A stretch of DNA of 64,000 nucleotides from Tomocerus qinae (taxonomy: Eukaryota; Arthropoda; Collembola; Entomobryomorpha; Tomoceridae), in NCBI GenBank assembly GCA_020055645.1, contig CM034546.1, positions 24,676,001-24,740,000 on the forward strand, in the 5' to 3' direction. A program made the translations under genes and the position numbers. Positions 34,764 through 46,169 of this stretch are shown piece after piece. The notes under the pieces were generated by a model that worked only from the letters and a program-made list of their open reading frames with translations, made no database searches and had not been told where the DNA came from. Every line of letters begins with the position of its first letter. Within the stretch, counting starts at the first letter, position 1.

Positions 34764-37134
34764 ATGGATTGTACTGAAGGGAGCATGAACTTGGAAGAAA
34801 ATGGAAACGTTGGAACCCAAGTCGAAGAAGGGAAAAATCCTTTAAAGAATCCATTGGTTCGTAAGTCCGTTATTATTGCAGCAATTCTTGGCATTTTTAA
34901 TTGCAAAACTGAAATGTAGTTTATTTTACTCTATTTTACTTTGGTTTTATTAATTGGGATTTACAATGAAATTTAGTATGCCAATGAAATGATACAGTAG
35001 TGACAGAATGAACAATGGTCAAAGTATGTCAGTAACTGCCTTTTTCCTGCAACTTCAAAAAATCCTGCATTTGTACACCTAATTTGCTGCAACATGAATT
35101 TTAGTTTTAAGGTTTTAATGTACTGGCATTCTTTTAATTAAGGACGCTATCCACACCTGCATAGCAACCGGACCTATCTAAAAGCATGTTAAAAAATGTT
35201 TTACATCCGGCTGTATTTCTCCCGAAGGATAAGCTCTATTATTAATGGGACTTACATTTTTGGAATCCTGGGCTATCGAGAAACACACGAGGGTTTCTGG
35301 ATTTTTGATATTGTTGAAATTAACATGCATTTAGAAAGGTCCGTTTGCTATACAGGCGTGCGTGGAGAGGAGAGCCTTCTTAAAAACTGATAAATATAAA
35401 AATGCTATTAGGAGGATTGAATCGCATTTGACTGTCGATACCTTAAAATTTGTATTCGCTTTGGCATAACTCTGAGGGTATTAAATTTTTTCCATCAATT
35501 TACAGATACTGGACCACGTTTTTAAATATTTATCGCTTAAAGACATCAAGAGTTGCAGAGGAGTATGCAAACTATGGAATGAAATATCAACATCCATGAT
35601 GGAGAAAATGTCCCTGGTAACTCTTTATCCCGACAGTGCAAATACATCGCAAGCGGAAGCCAAGACTCCGATGGCATTTAAAGAGTTTTCTCAAAATTCG
35701 GGGATATGTTTCGACTCCTTCAAATTGAAATCCAACTTAATTTTTGGGAGTAAATGGTCACGCTTGGCTCTCAGTAAATTTTTTGAAGACCAAAGGCAGA
35801 ACATCAAAGAATTGACCATTGACAACATGAATGTTGCAGCCATCTGGCGATTTAGTGATGGCCAAATGTATTTCTTGGATTCAATCAGTGGGCGAATGAG
35901 ATCGGATTACAGATATTTCTCCCTGGATTCCTACATTGAAAATAATCTGACTCATTTGGCTATCGACAACACATTTGGATCGAAATTCGCCGTGTCGTCG
36001 GATAAACTGGTTCAAGCAAAAACTATTTTGCTTAGAAGTTGCTCTCTCAAAGTCACCAATTGCAAACTGGCACCAGAAAAATTGGAAATGAGTCTTGTGG
36101 CTGTTTTGAAAGGGGACTACGTGGTGGAGCAATTTGCTCTCAACGAATTGTACGATTTTAAAAACTTGAAGGAATTGACTTTGGATGGCGACCCAACCTT
36201 TCGGCCTGACTGGTGCTTTCATGGTATCTGGTACCATTATAAAACATCCAAACTTACAATCAAGACAAAGAAAATGTCTCTGAACAAATTGAATTTAAAA
36301 TCCGTCATAATTGAGGACATGGAAAATTCGGAATGGCAAATAAATGGACTAGTCAAATTGAGAAAGGTCCCTTTTGAAAATTACACCAAAATAAATTTCA
36401 CTGAAATGGATTTTGGCGACTCGACGATTAATTTGGCTGCTCTGCCGCTATCATTAGAGAAACTCATCTTATGCGAATTGGAAAATGAAACTACGAAAGT
36501 TATTTGCCCTGAATATCCACTACTCACCTTGCCGAATCTGAAATACTTGGAAATATTGATACACAGCGGTCCATTTTATACCATATATAGAGTATCAGCC
36601 GAAGCTAGAGATATTTTTGACGAGGGAGAACTCCGTTTTGGAGAAAACTTCTTATATCATTTGACCTTTTTCGCTCATTGTCAAAATTTGACAACTTTGA
36701 AGTTAGTTTGCACTTGTGAAGATGCGAATATTTGCCTGGGCACTAGTTGGATTCCCCCACAAATAAAACATCTTACTCTTGTTGGCGATATCAAAACCAT
36801 TGGAAAAGAAATCAGAATTGAAAAACTTGTCCTTCGAAATGACTATTTGGGGAACATTGCTACCTGTGTGAACAAACTGCAGAGCGAGCATTTGGTTTTG
36901 GATTTATATTCAGAGGAAGTCGATCATAAGGATGTGGACTACTTCCTTGTCCATTTGATTAGAAAGCTGTATAAAACTCTGGCTATTGGATCACTGACAA
37001 TCAATCCTCTTGATTTTCAGAAAAGTTCATTTTCCAATTTCGTTGACAATATCGCTGAGAATTATCTCTTTGAGAATGGAATAGGAAGAGCCATCGAAAA
37101 GGTGGAATTTGAGAAATTAAAAGAAGAAAATTAG
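34764..37134 (+). CDS. F-box protein with leucine-rich C-terminal region, copy 2 (573 aa)
   Basis: Exon 1 (34764-34856, 31 aa) starts MDCTEGSMNLEENGNVG and ends NPLKNPL. Exon 2 (35506-37134, 542 aa plus stop) begins ILDHVFKYLSLKDIKSCRGV and continues CKLWN. The second exon has exactly the same length as in copy 1 and the two align end to end, so this is a recent tandem paralog with many substitutions. The donor is fixed by frame: the nearby stronger-looking GTAAGT at 34861 would break the reading frame. The F-box suggests an SCF ubiquitin ligase adaptor. The differences are spread through the leucine-rich part, so the two proteins may bind different targets. Confidence 0.82.
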
Positions 37135-37286
37135 GAATCGAAACGGTATCATTTATTTTATATTTTTTGTTAATTAATTTTTACGTTGATACAAACCTAT
37201 GACCAATCTAGAACATAATGTTAATGTACACCAAAAAAATTAATCCACTTCAGGAAAATTATCAAATTTCTATATAATATACTTTA

Positions 37287-37292
37287 AATAAA
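37287..37292 (+). terminator. Poly(A) signal of F-box gene 2
   Basis: AATAAA about 150 bp after the stop codon; a second AATAAA follows at about 37310. Confidence 0.5.
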
Positions 37293-37319
37293 TTAGTGAA
37301 AATGATTGTAATAAAATGA

Positions 37320-38700
37320 AGCACCGGAGATAGAAGTAAGTAGTAGTAGAGATAGTAAGAAGTGAAATTTTAATTGAATTTAGTAAGATTGTATGATGTT
37401 TCTGTGTCTTAGGTCTAGATATTCTTAGCTATTACGATATAAACAAGACCCACTATCATCTCTTATTATAGTGTGTTATAGGACCTACTAAAATTCAAAC
37501 AAATGTGTAAGGTAACGCTTTCAGAAATTAAAAAAATTAAAAATGTTATACAATACAATAAATAACATTACATTGATATTATATAATAATAAGTGATGAC
37601 AAAATAATTAATCATAACAATAATACATACTATGCACTCTTAATTAATTTTTTGTTAATCTTAGTTAGAGTGAATATTTATTGGAAAATATAATATGTGC
37701 TTGTAACTGTAACTGTTTTTAAATGGGTTATTTAAATAAACTGAATCTCTACCTTTACCTGAATGAGTATTTTTGAAACTAATGCTTCTTTAGTTGACAC
37801 CCGTGTGGTACTTTTGTGTCCACTTATGCGAACATACTTTGTGTGGCGGATATTCTCAGCGTGTAGCACCTGGAACTAATTGTCACTATGATCTCCGTGA
37901 ATGCCGAATGGACGATAGAGTTGCATCCACCTGGCTGTGCTAAACAGTGATAAATACATTCTACCTTTTATAATTATCATTATATTGTACCAAGTTAGTA
38001 AAAGTTATGTACAGGGCCATCATGTATTATTTTCTCTCATTCCCTCTACTAAAGGCACACGACTACGACGATTAGGTATCAGAAATCCATTGCTACCCAT
38101 ATGCATAGCCAATCTCTTTGCAGAGTTAATGACCTACATGACGTCAAAACATATAAGTGCGCTAAAAATATTTTTAAAATAAAATAGGGAATTTTTTTCC
38201 CCAACCCAGTACTAAATAGCTTTCCCTTAGATTACAAGTCTCTACCCGGCGATTTAAATCGCTAATTAAATACTTTGTTATGCTGAAGATTACTGAAGGC
38301 ACCTTTTCCCAAAGAAAACGGAAATAAAACAGTTTAAGCAATAAATCATATTGTTGTATTAGTATGTATCTGTAATACATTAATATCTAGTTCGTCATAA
38401 TTTGGGGTTCATGTTTCCTTATTGATAAAAGTGTATGCTGTATGCAGTTATCTCTTAACAGTACATGTCTAAATAATACATACACAATAACGTGAAATAT
38501 ACTTCCGTTATTTCTGAAGGTTTCTATTAAATTTTTTATATTATTTAGTAATTGTTTAGTAATTAATTGATTATTTGTCTCCTAATTGCAAAAATTAACA
38601 TTATAAGGTTTATAAATTAAAGTCGTCGCTTTATTAGTTATCATACATGATTTTGACCCGTTTGACTAAGGAAGTCGATACTAAAATTATTATGCTTTTG
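37320..38700. other. Intergenic, nothing recognised
   Basis: AT-rich; the short open frames at 37937-38182 and 38174-38380 are unsupported. Confidence 0.5.
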
Positions 38701-38707
38701 GTTTAGT

Positions 38708-39353
38708 ATGCGTGCGGTCCTTGTCTTGGAAAACTTTACAAAAGCTGACATTTGTACGAGTGTTCGTGAATTCGAAGAAACTGACGAGGTACGATTCTGT
38801 AGAAGTATGACCCACTGAATAAAATAATAATAAATACAAGGAAAAATAGCTACTACTTAATACAGCAATTGGAATATGAATACAAATGTACAGCAGTATA
38901 ATATGTAATAATAGCTTGATATTGATTTAATATCGATTTATATTGACCTAGAATCGTCCCTGCTTATGATGGAAAATAATCAGACTTGCGTGACTGATTA
39001 CGATGCCCAGACTTAGAGTTAAAGCAGGACACGGCGCCAACGTGGGGGCTTTATAATACATCCGTGTCTTGGGAAACTTCAACCACAACAGACGTCAACA
39101 AACTGCTGAGGAATAAGAGTTTGTGGTTAGTCATACTCACTCACAATATTTTATATTCCATTTTTCACCTGTTCATCCTTTTACAATTATCAATAAAATA
39201 CTGCAAATACTTTTACTGCAGATTTGAATTTTAAAAATTGAACATTTCCAGTGGTTGAAGAATTCTTACCTGACGGTTACGAAACTTCCCATAAAATTCG
39301 GACATATTTCAGTGCCGATTGAACCGAAAGCCACAGTAATTGTTTTGACTACC
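38708..39353 (+). other. Two exon-like segments upstream of IDE
   Basis: 38708-38788 starts with ATG, encodes MRAVLVLENFTKADICTSVR and a further EFEETDE, and ends before GTACGA. 39251-39353 follows TTTCCAG, is open in one frame (WLKNSYLTVTKLPIKFGHIS...) and ends ACCAG before GTAGGT. Joining the second segment to the IDE first exon gives an early stop in that frame, so these are not an N-terminal extension of IDE. They may be 5' untranslated exons or a relic of another gene. A diverged copy of the first segment seems to lie at about 39045-39120. Confidence 0.3.
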
Positions 39354-39761
39354 AGGTAGGTAATTCTGTCAAATTTAAAATTTACCTTAACATATTTAGG
39401 TCTTCTTATATTTTAGTATGATTTAATATTATGTGTAGATAAAACCACTTTTTACTATTTGTGAAAAACGTAAATAATTCACATGCTAACAATAATATAT
39501 TAGCTATTCTACAATATGTTGGCAACAATTATTCAGAAAAAATTTCATCCTACTAATTATTTTTGATCGCTCATAATTTTTATGAGTTTTGTTAAATAAA
39601 ACAAAAAATTAATTGGTTGAATTTTTCAAAAATAATTGCGTTGCGAAATTAAAGAAATTATTATTTTAATTAGCATTGAAAAAACGTTCATATGGAGGAT
39701 TTGTAACCTTTGTACATATATTTTGTACGTATTTCCCATAGAGAAACGGAAACAGCCCAAG

Positions 39762-42700
39762 ATGGGAAGTAGCAAACCTTACCCGACGATAGAAAAATTG
39801 CCATTGGACAAGAAAGATTATCTAGGGATAGAATTGGAAAACAAAATGAAGGTCCTACTAATTAGCGATCCTCTTACAGAGAAATCCGCCGCGTCACTTT
39901 CAGTAGCAGTTGGTAAGTGACATTTTGCATTTCTCTCTATACAAAACTGCCCTCCTTAAATAAATAATTTTTAAATATTTGTATCAATTAGGAAGTATGT
40001 GCGATCCGGAGAATCTTCCTGGACTGGCTCATTTCTGTGAACATATGCTCTTTCTTGGAACCCAAAAATACGAAGCTGATAACGAATATTCAAAATTTCT
40101 TTCGGAAAACTCTGGATCGTCAAATGCTTGCACTACCAAAGATTACACAAACTTTTATTTTGATGTAGGCCCAAAATCTTTGGTTCCTGCGTTAGACAGG
40201 TATTATTTTGGATTTTACAAAAGCTACAGCTCTGCTAATAAAAAATAAGTAAAAAGTAATTCTAGTAATAATTTAATTCATAGAAAAAATAAAACTAAAA
40301 TGAATAAACAGGTTTTCGCAGTTTTTTATTTCTCCTTTGTTCACGGAGTCTTGCACGGAGAGAGAGGTAAATGCTGTGCATTCCGAACACGAAAAGAATC
40401 TCACTGATGATGGCTGGAGAACATGGCAAGTGGATATTACTCTTACAAATCCTGCACATCCGTATTCTCGATTTTCAACAGGTACAAAATATTTTAGTTT
40501 TATACATTCTATTTTCTATCACTATTGTTTAAATTGAAATAATTTAATTGTTTGTTACAAATCGTTAGGATTTTAACGTTTTACTCCTATATAATAACTT
40601 CATATTACAGGCAATCGGGAAACATTATGGGAAACTCCTCGGTTGGAGAACGTTGACGTCCGAAATGAGCTAATGGAATTTCATAGGAAGTATTACTCTG
40701 CCAATTTAATGTGCTTGTGTGTTCTGGGTAGCGAATCATTAGAAGAATTGCAGGAAATTGTCGAGGAAATGTTTTCAAAAGTAGAAAATCGAGACACAGA
40801 ATTTCCAATGTGGCTAGAGTCACCGTATACAAAGGAAGTTTTGGGAAAACAAATACAAGTTGTACCTATTGAAGATGATAGGGAGCTCACGGTCACATTT
40901 CCTTTTCCGGATACGTTAATGCGCTACAAATCTTCTGTAAGTTCACTTAATACGGAATAAATATATCTGTTTATTGTAAACTAATTCAGAAAGTCATTTT
41001 TTGAAGGACGACAATTATTTGTCTCATCTGATTGGACACGAAGGTCCAGGAAGTCTTTTATCACTTCTCAAATCGAAAAATTGGGTTACATACTTAAATG
41101 CTGGGTCAACAATTCCTGCTAGAGGATTTGGTACATTCAAAATATGCAGCGACTTAACTGAAGAGGGAATCCGAAATGTTGATGAGATAACTGTCCACAT
41201 TTTTCAAGTACATTTATATTCTTAAGAAATTTAAGATTTGAAATATTATGTTAAATAATTGCACTATTTATTTTATTCAGTATTTAAAGATGCTTTCTGA
41301 AACTGGCCCTCAGAAATGGGTGTGGGAGGAAATGAGAGATATTCATTCTATGATGTTTCGTTTCAAGGACAAAGAAGAACCTCAATCTATCGTTTCTGGT
41401 TTTACAAATCTCATGCATGTAATTAAATAATGGGAAACAATTTACGGGGTTGTAAAAATAATTATTTAGGCGGTAATAAGAATTTTTTAAGCAGTTTTTT
41501 TATTGACAGTAAACTTTTATTTGAAGGACAGTAAAACAAATGCAATAGGCTGTAGAACCAATTATAAAAGCAGTACCAGAAAATTGCTTTTTATTTAGGT
41601 ATGTGATGTAATATAATAGATTGACTTAACTTTTGGACTGTAATGACTCTTGACGAAGATAACTTTGTATTTAATGTTTTTATGCCTAGTAAAAGGCTAC
41701 TAAAGCTTATCCCATACCGAAAGCATTTCCACGTTAGTGCTACCTATAAGCTAAACTGAAACGGATATCCTGTCTTTTTAAAAAAAATAATTGACAGCAA
41801 AAAATATTTTCATCCGTAATCAGCCTTTACATAACTCCTTATTGCTGTAAAAAGTGGAGAATTTTTGAAGGTTTTTGTCTTTCTTATATACTTATACTTT
41901 CTTGACTTTTTCTTTATTGAATGTACATTGAGTTAATCATAAAAGTGACCTATATATATAACTGAATTACTCCTCCATTTTGTTAACTAAATATCATTAT
42001 TTTGTTAATGCCTTATCTATTGGTTCTACTGCCTAACGCAATTGTTTTTAATGCCCCACTTGATTACAATTACGGCTTTAAAAAACTGCATACTAAAATT
42101 CTTTTTACGGCCTAAATAATTAGTTTTACAGCCATCTAAAGGTTTACCCTTAAATAATATAACGTACATGCAAAAATTATTTTCATTTTAATTTGTATTA
42201 AACTTTTATTTTAGGAAATTCCTATTCATGACATTTTGACTCTACGATACATTCTTACTGATTATGATCCTGATTATATTCAAAACTTATTAACAAATCT
42301 GAATCCTGAAAATTGCAGGTAAGTATATTTTGATTTGTTCCATTACATACGTTTACATTATCAAAAATAAGGTTGAAAAATGTCGGCGGATAAAGAAATT
42401 TAAAATACCGCTTTGTTTAGAATGATGGTGACTGCCCAAGAATTTGCTGACAAAGCTACTAACACCGAAAAGTGGTACGGTGTGAAATACAACTTCATAG
42501 ACATTCCTGAGGATCTAATCTGGGTTGGCTATTTTTTAAAACAATTCTAAAGCCGTATTGACTTTTGGGAAATACCATTTTATATATATTCTGGATTTAT
42601 AGCGCTGGAAAAATTGTGATCTTCACCCAGAGTTGACTCTTCCTCCGAGAAATGATTTCATTCCGACGGAGTTTGCCTTAAAGCCAAGAGAACTTGACGT

Positions 42701-45361
42701 AAGTAACATATCGTCTGTTTAACATTACAAAGTAACAAACCAAATTATCATGGCTGCTACAATTTAACAAATCTAACTCATGATACAATTGTTTGTTTGC
42801 TTGTCCCTTTGTAATGTTAAGCAGACGATATCGTCTTTAAAAGAAAAAAATAAGTTACTATACACCCTGTATGTATTCAGAAAAATCTGTTTACAAATTT
42901 TTCAGTAAAACTAGATATAGACAATCGCATTTCTAAGTGGATTAAAGCTAAATACATTCCTAATGAATGCTATTGTTCTCATAATCATTAAGTAAATTAA
43001 TTCCTATATAGTTAAACCAAAGATTCGTTTTTTAGAGACTTGATCTATTTCAGACTGGTATAATACCCACCATGGTCGATAAAAATGAATTTCAAAGGCT
43101 TTGGTTTTTGCAAGACAATGAATTTAATCTGCCTAAAGCTTACATCGTCATGCAGATGTATAGGTAAACAAAATCTACTTAAAATCAATGTTAACAACTA
43201 CCAGTCTATAATTTGTAACATCATTTTGTATTTTCTAGCAACCTTCCCATGTCGGATCCATTGTATTCAAATTTAATGGAACTGTATGCTAAATGCGTGG
43301 AACATCAACTAACAGAATATGCCTATTCTGCGAGCTTAGCTGGTCTCTACTACGATATATCTGCTACTATTTACGGCTTAGAAGTATTTATATCATTTTT
43401 ATAAGCCTAAAACGGTATAAAACCATTTTAATTGTAAGGATTCATATTTTCATGTTATTTTTTGAATGTATTTCTAGATAAGCATTTCTGGATACGACCA
43501 CAAAATGCCCACTATGTTTTTGAAAGTAATAGATCGAATTTTGAATTTTAAACCTGATCCGAAAAAATTCGAAGTTCTAAAAGAAAATTTAACTAGAGAG
43601 TTAAAAAATTTCGAGCAAAGACAACCATATAGTCACACCAATTTACATTTCGCTTATGTTTTACAAGAAAAGCGTTGGCGTATAACAGACTTAATACAAG
43701 CCTTGGAAGGTTTCTGAAATATTTAACTTTGTTTTTTAGAAGTAGTAATATTTTAAGTTTGTTGAAACAGATAAACCAACATTTTGACTATTTAATAGGG
43801 GCCACTGTAGAATCTCTTATTTCTTTCGTTGGAAAAGTTCTGTCGAAAACCAAATTAGAGTGGCTGGCTTGTGGAAACTTAAACTACAGTGTATTTTAAA
43901 TTATTAGCTGATAATTGCCTTTTTCATTTACGCTGAAATTTCAAATATGCAAATGATGCACAAAAATTTAATTTTCGTGTTTATCAGATCACTCAGTCAT
44001 TCTGGCAAAACTATAATTTAAATGTTCAAATATGTTTGCACTAATTTTGATATTTATGAAGATCTTAATTTACAATTTTTGAAATTGGTTTTTTCAAATA
44101 ATTAACATCTGCAATAGCTTTAAAATTTAAATCTTATTTTGTTTTGATGTAATTTCAAATTTATCATGGTTTGTGTAGGAAATTGAAGATTTAGCATCTG
44201 AGGTGGAAGCTATGTTTACCGAAAAAGGGTTTAAAATTCTCCTCCCAGCACAAACACAAACATTGCGAGAAGTGAACTTGAAAAATGGTATTTCAAAATA
44301 TATTTATTGCTTCTTATTGTTTAATAATACTTAACTTTTATGAATAAAATTATCGTGTGCTTCACAGGCAAAAATTATGTATATTGTGCTCAACACCCGA
44401 GTCACCTCAGTTCTTGTGCGGCCGTTTTGTTCCAAACTGGTTTGCAGACAGACCGTGAGAATGTTCTGTTGGAGCTAATAGACCACATTTGCGAAGAGCC
44501 TTGCTTTCACCAACTGCGAACGACAGAGCAACTGGGTTACATAGTACAAACAAATGTCCGTCGATCGAATGGAACTCAAGGGTTTTATATTCTGGTTCAA
44601 AGTGATAAACATCCTCCATTCTTAGAAACTCGGATTGACGATTTCATCAAAAATTTTGAAGTAAATATGCAATATTAACATATTAATTTATACAGTTCAA
44701 TTTGGTAATTATTTTATCTTTTGGCATGCAGGAGTTGCTCAAAAATATGTCAGAGGAGAAATTCCTGGCATTAAGAAATTCTTTGTACGTCCAAAAGTCG
44801 GAGAAACCGAAGAAGATGACGGATCGGTCTTATTTCATTTGGTATGAAATCTTCTGTCAGCAATACAACTTTGACCGTCAAAATGTTGAACTGCAAGAAT
44901 TAGAGAAAGTCACCCTACAGGAAGTTATAGAATATTTTACAGTAAATCACACAACATTATAATAACTGTAAACCTTCTGCAATTATCACAATATTTTTAA
45001 TCTTATTCCATTATTTGATACACAGAAATATATCGCCTTTGATTCTGAACATAAGAAAAAGTTGAGTGTTTATATAACGTCCAAAAACCGATGGATGGAT
45101 AAGCAAGAAGATATTGACGAATTAAATAACTTTCAGAAGCCTTTGTATGAACAGGTTAATGTCTGTACCAGTGACTAAATAACCACGAGTATGCACTAAT
45201 ACAAAACTTCAAATAAATGATTTACCAGACTATTTTTGTTAAAGGAACACATCATCGATGTGGAGGAATGGAAGAAGACCCAAAGCCTGTATCCCGTCGT
45301 AAACTCTAATAATACGAAACTGTGCCAGATTTGCTCGCTTGAACCGACTATTCTTCTCTAA
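39762..45361 (+). CDS. IDE: Insulin-degrading enzyme (insulysin), 977 aa, 18 exons
   Basis: The exons are 39762-39912, 39992-40199, 40312-40481, 40611-40936, 41007-41207, 41281-41418, 42215-42318, 42421-42523, 42603-42698, 43054-43163, 43239-43383, 43478-43709, 43799-43890, 44179-44287, 44368-44660, 44732-44941, 45026-45154 and 45245-45361. Every intron is GT-AG and all phases agree. This is an M16 zinc metalloprotease that cleaves insulin, amyloid-like and other small peptides inside a closed chamber. The inverted zinc motif H64-F-C-E67-H68 is intact, and the distal glutamate region NAVHSEHEK is present. The substrate-binding stretch [10 protein letters not shown] and the domain repeats also match the family. 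The length is close to the family norm of about 1000 residues. The N-terminus lacks an obvious mitochondrial leader, which suggests a cytosolic form. Confidence 0.95.
41449..42133. mobile_element. Foldback insertion in IDE intron 6
   Basis: The left end TTGTAAAAATAATTATTTAG (about 41450) is an inverted match to CTAAATAATTAGTTTTACAG (about 42112). A further inner pair, GCTGTAGAACCAATT at about 41550 and AATTGGTTCTACTGCC-like sequence at about 42017, shows that the inverted arms run over 100 bp. Non-coding. It explains why this intron is the longest in the gene. Confidence 0.65.
42708..42831. repeat. Inverted repeat in IDE intron 9
   Basis: The 25-base arms 42708-42732 and 42807-42831 (ATATCGTCTGTTTAACATTA and its complement) differ at one position. 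They lie inside the intron just after exon 9. Probably a small MITE. Confidence 0.75.
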
Positions 45362-45754
45362 CTACGACTCCGTTTAACTGTGACGTTTTTTAAAACATAT
45401 TTTAGCTATATTTAAATATAGCGAGCCCGTCCATAAACTCTGAAATGTAACAACAATGTGAAAAATTCACACAAAGGAATCTAGCTTATTTCGAATGTAC
45501 AAATAGATGCAATGATAATTTAAAAAGATAAGTTTTGCTAATATAGCAGCATCCTGTCCATTTTGATGAATGTTTTCGAAGGTACTCGTATTTATTCGAA
45601 TTCACTCGTATTTATTCGAATTCATTCGAATTTATTCGGAAATACTTGAAAATATTCTAATTAACTTGAAATTATTCGATAATTAAGTATTCAATTAGCT
45701 TTATAGCTTTATGAAATTGTACCATACATGAAATTATACATTGCAAAAGCTTGG

Positions 45755-46090
45755 TTGTAATACTTCAGTGTATGCTTGTACTGTTAGCCGCTTTCAACTT
45801 TTGCCTTCTTATCCCCAAGTTGCATAGCAATACGCATTCTGATTGGTTGATAATTTTTGAAATCCTGTAATCTGTTTGATTATTTCTATGACAAAAATTC
45901 TATAGGTTACCTAAATGGGGACACATTTCCAAAATTTATGAAATTGTTGCAAAACTCAACCAAGTCATATTATGAATCATCTGAATGATCTATTTACCTA
46001 CTAGTTTCCCTTTCAATGTACACATTTCTGATAATGGTGAATCGAGCTAATATTATGCAATTATTTAACTATGACTCTGGTACAAGTCAT
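45755..46090. repeat. Long inverted repeat, left arm
   Basis: Diverged reverse complement of about 50967-51310. Shared phrases include GCATAGCAATACGCATTCTG, GATTGGTTGATAATTTTTGA, TTGTTGCAAAACTCAACCAA and GAATCGAGCTA. The arms enclose about 4.9 kb containing a LINE and a DNA-transposon derivative. Confidence 0.75.
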
Positions 46091-46169
46091 ATCTGTTCTG
46101 TTCATTAAATAATTTATAGTATTTTACTGAGTTCAGTATTCGGGACTTTTCACATCATTAAGATCCACC

